Positions 15,455 to 20,248 of a stretch of 20,248 nt of DNA are shown here, one piece after another. Each line of letters begins with the position of its first letter. Position 1 is the first letter of the stretch. The notes beneath the pieces are model-generated. The model made no database searches. It saw only the letters and a list, made by a program, of their open reading frames with translations, and had not been told where the DNA came from. Source of the DNA: Phaeoceros laevis (lineage: Eukaryota > Anthocerotophyta > Anthocerotopsida > Notothyladales); contig JBNGIQ010007739.1 in assembly GCA_049999765.1 (NCBI GenBank), forward strand, positions 1-20,248, read 5' to 3'. The position numbers and the translations under genes were made by a program.

Positions 15455-18400
15455 CTACTCTACTTCCCACTTGATGGTGCACTTCTTGATTGCCGACCAT
15501 GACCTTGGCCAGGGAAGCTCTAGCTCGGGGCTGGTGCCATTCGTCTTCGTTTTCCCTTTGAGCGCGGTGACATTTCTCAAGACCATGGTTGGAGATCCGA
15601 AAATGAAGAAGGGTGCCCACTCGTAGATGCTGCTGCCTTCCTGGATCATCTTCAGCATTGCCTTGCGCAGAGCCGTCCCTACTGGCTCTCCATTCTGCAG
15701 CTCCTGGAACATCTCTGAGGTAGGCACACATATGCTGATTGATCAGCAGTTGCAACTCATGAAGTCCTCCAATGAAAGCACCATGAATGCAATATGAATT
15801 CATACGATGAGGCAGGTCTAGCCAATTCCAAGGCTAGGTAGGTCTCAACTGTGAATTTGCAATTTCACAGTTCACGCCTACCTGCACAATGTGGTGGAAG
15901 GTATGGAGGAGGGAGGTGGTGAGCTCACCTGTGATGAGGCGCTTGGTGGCCTGGTCATCAACCTTCCACAGAGAGAGGAGTGTGGTTGCTGCCCCGGCCT
16001 GGAGGAGTGCCCGTCCCAGTCCTAGAACGCCTTCGGGTGTCACCTCTCCTCGCCCACTGTCACAAGCACTGAGAACCACCAAACCTGCTCGAATGCGCAT
16101 GACTGACAGGTCGTCCGCAGTGAGGACTTGATATCTTTCCGTTACAGATGGTATTGCTCCCAAAAGACCTCTCATCAACAAAAGCGCCTCCGGCTCATCG
16201 GAATCCGGATCCATCATGATAGCACGTAACAAGGCAAGATCATTGTTGGAGGCAGCACTAGTACTGGTGCTAGCCCTGCTGCTGCTGCTGCTAGCCATGT
16301 CGGGATCATGAGTTAAACTGGGGCCTTGGAGCACCAATGCTCCGGCAGGGAACTTGCGGCTGACAATCGCATGGATGGCCAAGAGGACGACGCTGCTGTG
16401 ACACAGCGCCTCCACCACCGCCTCTTTGGTGACAGCGGCGCCCAAGCAAGGCTTGACGTCCAGGATGGCCGCCACCACCGCAGCCTCCTCCTGTGCGTGT
16501 GGCAGCTGAGACATACCCAGGCCCATGGGGAACGGGTTGCCGGCCACGAAGGGCTGCTGCAGCTGGGTGCTGGCGGTGGAGAAGAAGCGGTCCTGGAGGT
16601 CCAGACAGCGGTGGAGAGCCCGCAAGCAGGGCACCACCGCCACTTGCTTCTGCTGGATGAGGAATTGCTCAGCGCTCTCGTCGTAGAGGGCGGCAAAGGG
16701 CACCAGGGAGAGGCAGCCGTCTGGCACGATGATGAGGGTGTCGCAGCGATCGGGCAGTTCCTTGAGCACCGGGGCCACCAGGAATCTGTGCAGCTGCGCT
16801 AGGTTCCCCAGCTGCTCCTGGGCGTGGCGGTTCTTATTAGTCGCTGCCGCTGCTTCTCCTTTCCGCTGCGGCCCTGCGACGATGGAATCGCGAGCCTTCT
16901 TCACCAACTGCTCGATGCCCGGGCAGTCCAAAACTTTGTACCCGATCTCTGTCCCGAAGCTCGAGGGGGGTTTGACAAGCTTAAGATCGCTGATCTTTAA
17001 AAAGTAGACGCCGAGGTTGTGCGTGTGCCGATTGTACGAGTACTCGAGCAGCGCGACGTTGGGTCCGCAGGCCAGCAGAGTCTTGAGCAGCATGTCCAGG
17101 GCTTTCCCATCGTCCTTGTCGAAGTCGTTAGGCGTGGAATCCATGGCCCACTCCGGATCATCATCCTGATGCTGCTGCGCATGTACCCGGTGCATGAAGA
17201 GGCGCATCCTGCCTCGCTCCGCCCACAATAGCGCCTTGTGGCTCTGGTCTAAACTTACGTGCATTGCCTCCAGTCCATCACCCATCAACGCCAGGATTTC
17301 GTAGGCCGTGATCCAGCTGTCGTCGTCACCTCCTCTGCCCTCCTGCCGCTCCGCCTCGAGCAGAAACAATTCCCTCATCAGCTCCATTGCTCCCTCCCTA
17401 TCCCCTTTCGCCCACAAGAGCAGCATCTGCAGTGGTATGGACGCATCCGGGTCCAGAGCCTGTATCCTCTCAATCCTGGCTTGCAGACCTTTCAAAAAGT
17501 CGACGTCCTTGTAAAATCCGCCTAGGCCATGGACCAGCACCTCCAAAAAATCCTTCGCAGCAAGAAGTTCCAACTGCTGGATGTCACTGATGGTGGCCTC
17601 CTTGAGCTCGAGGAAGGCTGCACAAGCCTTCTGAAGCCCAACTGCCACCGCGTCATACCTACCGGCTTCCATGGCAATCCGGCCCCGACTTATGCAAAGC
17701 ATGTACTCGAAGGTCTGCTTGGGATCGAAACCATTAGTGTCCGGCCCGGGTGGCGGCCACGACGTCGTGGCCCGGATCATGCGCTCCAGACGATTGAGCA
17801 TCTTCTCGGCCAACTGGACTTGCCCCGCGCGCTGGTACTCGTGCGCGCTTGACAGCAGGAGCATGCAATGGTACATGGCAACGTTAACGCCGTTAACGTC
17901 GGTACAAGTAGCATCACCCGCTGAGGTTTGGAAGGCACGAGCGAGCCCATCATCGATACCCTCCGACGCTAGGTCCTTGAGGACACCAGCAGCCTGCACG
18001 TGGTGTCTGGAGTGGCTCAACTGCAGCGCTTCGCATCTCTGGAAGCTTCTCGAGTCCTTCAAGTGGGGTGCCAGAGCGTCCAGCAGCCCCTCGGCAGCTG
18101 CCCACTCCTCGTCCTCCTGGTACACGTCCACCAGCGACATCAAGACATCCAGACTCGCCTCTTCCTTCAAGTAGTCCACATTGTTGGCCAGCGACCGGCA
18201 GCAGCGCTCCCACACAGCTTCCAGGGCTGCCTTGAGCTTAGCGTGCATATCCTCACGTCGCTGCTTACGTGGCCACAGCCCTCTCACCGACAACGCAGCG
18301 TAGGCCAGCAGATCAAATCGCGATGACTCTGCTGCAGCTGAGCCCCACAACATGGACATCACCTCCGAAGCGCTAGCAGCCTGCTCAGGTGGAAGGAAGA

Positions 18401-20248
18401 AGTCCAAAGCCTCCAATACTGCCTCCTCGGCCGATAGTAGGTCACCAGCGTGTGCCCACTCCACGGCTGCGCACAGCTGCATGGACACCCGGTTGTGCAG
18501 GCAGGTGGCCATGTCCCTGCACAGCTCGTACATCTGGGCTGCTTTGCTACTGTCGTGGGCGACCTCGGAGTAGTCCAGAGCCGGATCCATCGCCCGATGG
18601 TGCAGATTCATCCCGTGGATCGTGAACTCCTCTCCAGCTAACGCCACGGCCCGTCCGGATGCACCGTCCGTTTCTAATTCCAGCAATAGAGCATCGCGGA
18701 CAGCGTCCACCCACCGGATCCCTTCCGGTTTCGACAGCGCATACAGAGCCCGTCCCAACACGACCTCGACTTGTGACACTGCGATTTCGTCGATGATGTC
18801 CGAGTCCTGCTGCAGGTCCCAGCCATCACCCACCTGGGCGCGGCCGTCGAGGAGGGCTTGCACCCTGTGTACCAAGCGGAACGCCTTGGTCACATAGCCC
18901 CTGACTTCGATCGTCAGGAAATGCCACAGGCTCCTGTCCGCCGTGTTACGGGCCGTCGGCAGCGCATCCCGTGACAGCTCAGTCCGCAGGCAGATGCCCG
19001 TGTCACTGACCGCCAACAGCACATGCCGCAGACAGTTGGACAACATCTCTAGCGACTCCATCCAAGCCCCGGCCAGGTACTGCAATTCTCCTATCCGGTA
19101 GGACAGGTGGGACATAGCCACCTGCTGCTTGGAAGGGAAGATGCGCGCCGCATCGGCAGCCTTGTGGTACCAATTCACGGCAGCGTCCAGCTCGAGGGCC
19201 ACTGCTGCCTCCTCGCCACTTCTTAGGTACTCTACAATCAGAAAAGACCAGCCCCTTCTGATGCCGGTGTCCAGCATCTCATTCTTGCTGAGCATGAAGA
19301 TCCTATCTTCCAGCCACCCGATCCCTTCCGGTTTCGACAGCGCACACAGAGCCCGTCCCAACACGACCTGGAATTGGGACAGTGGGATGTTGTCGATGAC
19401 GTCCGCGTCTTGCTGCAGGTCCCAGCCATCACCCACCTTGGCGCGGCTGTCGAGGAGGGCTTGCACCCTGTGCACCAAGCGGCACGCCTTGGACACATAC
19501 TGAGGAGTTAGGGCGGCAACGTCTTCCAACCTCACCAAACGCGACAGGCTGATGTCCGTCAGACGGGAAATCAACAGCGCTTTTCGCAGACTGTCGGACA
19601 ACACCTGCAGCGACTCCATCCAAGCCCCGGCCTCGTACTGTAACTCTCCTATCCTGTAGGACAAGGTGGAACGTATCCACTTGCTGCTTGGACGGGAGGA
19701 CGCGCTCCACATCGGCAGCCTTGTGGTACCAATCCAGGGCCGCGTGTAGCTCCAGTGCCGCTGCTGCCTCCTCACCATTTTTCAGATACCCTGCAATCAG
19801 CAAAGACAAGCCCATTTGGATGCCGCGGTCAAGCGTGTCATCCTCGCTGAGCATGACGATCCTATCACGAGGTTGAGAAGCTTTCAACACATCCCATGCC
19901 TGTGACAAGGTGACCAGGGCAGCGTCCCTGTGCCCGCAAAGGAGTAACAGTTTCCCAGCGAGGGCTAGGAAGGCGGCGTGCACCTTGGGGTGAGGCCACG
20001 GCGAGCTCTCGTCCGCAGGCGGCGCAGTCAGCAGAGACAGCACCTGTTGCACTCGCCTCACGACTGCCTCCACCTCATGATCACCTGCAGACTTCAGCGC
20101 GCCGTACGCCGCATGCACCTGCTCCAGTCCCATAACCTGGCAGCGCATGAAATGCCGGGCAGCTGTGCGACGGTCCCCGGCTCGCATACACGCCGTGGCT
20201 AGTGTGTGAGTACATCGGAACAGCAGCCAAGCGTCGTCCTCTCCGGAT
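15455..20248 (-). CDS. gene B: TPR-CHAT protein, 5'-partial, one intron and one apparent frameshift
   Basis: The frame is open to the right edge (DDAWLLFRCTHTLATACMRA), so the start lies outside. Layout from the N-terminal side: a TPR-like region (20248-19860); two copies of a GEEAA..WYHKAAD / HLSYRIGELQY.AGAWMESL / LVHRVQALLD module; a long solenoid with KALLWAERGRMRLFMHRV; then CHAT from about 16830. CHAT keeps LAIHAIV (His 16371-16373) and VVLSACDSGRGEVTPEGVLG (Cys 16062-16064). Exon 1 ends HHIVQ at 15882. An intron (15881-15713) joins MFQELQNGEPVGTALRKAML, EWAPFFIFGSP and a tail ending KWEVE. An extra base at 19663/19664 breaks the frame in module 1. The gene is a paralogue of gene A with no LRR in the window. 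By family it is a clan CD cysteine peptidase-like protein; substrate unknown. If the frameshift is real, the N-terminal part is severed. Confidence 0.8.
15713..15881 (-). other. intron in the gene B CHAT domain with a hairpin near the donor
   Basis: The donor is CAG|gtaggc (15882|15881) and the acceptor is ..ctcagag before ATG at 15712, both phase 0. The join gives HHIVQ-MFQELQNGEPV, which fits a CHAT C-terminal helix. AACTGTGAA/TTCACAGTT (15847-15855, 15864-15872) forms a 9-bp stem close to the donor. The gene A counterpart is almost identical through the intron. Confidence 0.6.
18690..19854 (-). repeat. tandem duplication of a TPR module within gene B
   Basis: Module 1 (19854-19296) and module 2 (19295 to about 18690) both run MLS..(D/E)..LD.GI, GEEAA.ALEL.AA..WYHKAAD, PSKQQV, LSYRIGELQY.AGAWMESL, LVHRVQALLD, VGDGWDLQQD.D(V/I)ID, and VVLGRAL.ALSKPEGI.W. 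Spacing of the first Met is 559 bases. Gene A has this module once. Module 1 holds the frameshift. Confidence 0.85.
19663..19664 (-). other. apparent single-base insertion (frameshift) in gene B
   Basis: + strand aggacaaggtgg in module 1 corresponds to aggacaggtggg in module 2 (near 19100) and to aggacaggtggg in gene A (near 7293). Removing one a lets CAC CTG TCC TAC AGG continue in the frame of LSYRIGELQY. As written, the upstream frame derails into LVLQDRRV and ends about 80 codons later. Confidence 0.85.

Noticed and set aside
4119-20248. Bacterial contamination or a prokaryotic TPR-CHAT/CRISPR-linked system
   Set aside because: No CRISPR array, no bacterial operon structure; spliced introns, PPR relics and PI4K exons surround the genes.
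1-20248. tRNA, rRNA, CRISPR arrays, complete transposons
   Set aside because: I looked for cloverleaf-like, rRNA-like and repeat-spacer patterns and for transposase or reverse-transcriptase motifs and saw none I could support.

Overview
The window is nuclear DNA of a eukaryote, most likely a seed-free land plant (fern, lycophyte or bryophyte). The evidence is spliced exons with GT..AG borders, remnants of plant pentatricopeptide repeat (PPR) genes, an N-terminal cytochrome b5 module like those of front-end fatty-acid desaturases, and a broken plant-type PI4-kinase beta. The PPR phrasing looks most fern-like to me, but I cannot prove the species. The assembly is imperfect: there is a 10-N run inside a gene.

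Layout. (1) 1-3.7 kb is a graveyard of gene pieces: two 5' exons of a cytochrome b5/desaturase gene, about five decayed exons of a PI4-kinase beta on the + strand, and, on the - strand, a PPR scrap followed by a second copy of one PI4K exon. (2) 3.8-9.3 kb, - strand: gene A, a large protein with two tandem leucine-rich-repeat (LRR) blocks, a TPR-like helical solenoid and a C-terminal CHAT peptidase domain. It is broken by the N-run and probably altered at its last splice junction. (3) 9.3-15.4 kb: spacer with diverged direct repeats, a + strand PPR pseudogene, and several - strand protein-like fragments carrying stops. (4) 15.45-20.25 kb, - strand: gene B, a paralogue of A with the same TPR-CHAT body but no LRR in the window. 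It runs off the right edge, has a duplicated TPR module, and carries one apparent single-base frameshift.

The notable system is the tandem TPR-CHAT pair. CHAT is a clan CD cysteine peptidase fold (HetF, Csx29, separase relatives). Both copies keep the Cys motif (LSAC) and the His. An LRR + solenoid + CHAT arrangement has the sensor-plus-protease logic of immune receptors. That function is inference from architecture. The two copies differ in N-terminus, module number and middle region while the CHAT domain stays nearly constant, as expected of a fast-evolving, module-shuffling family.
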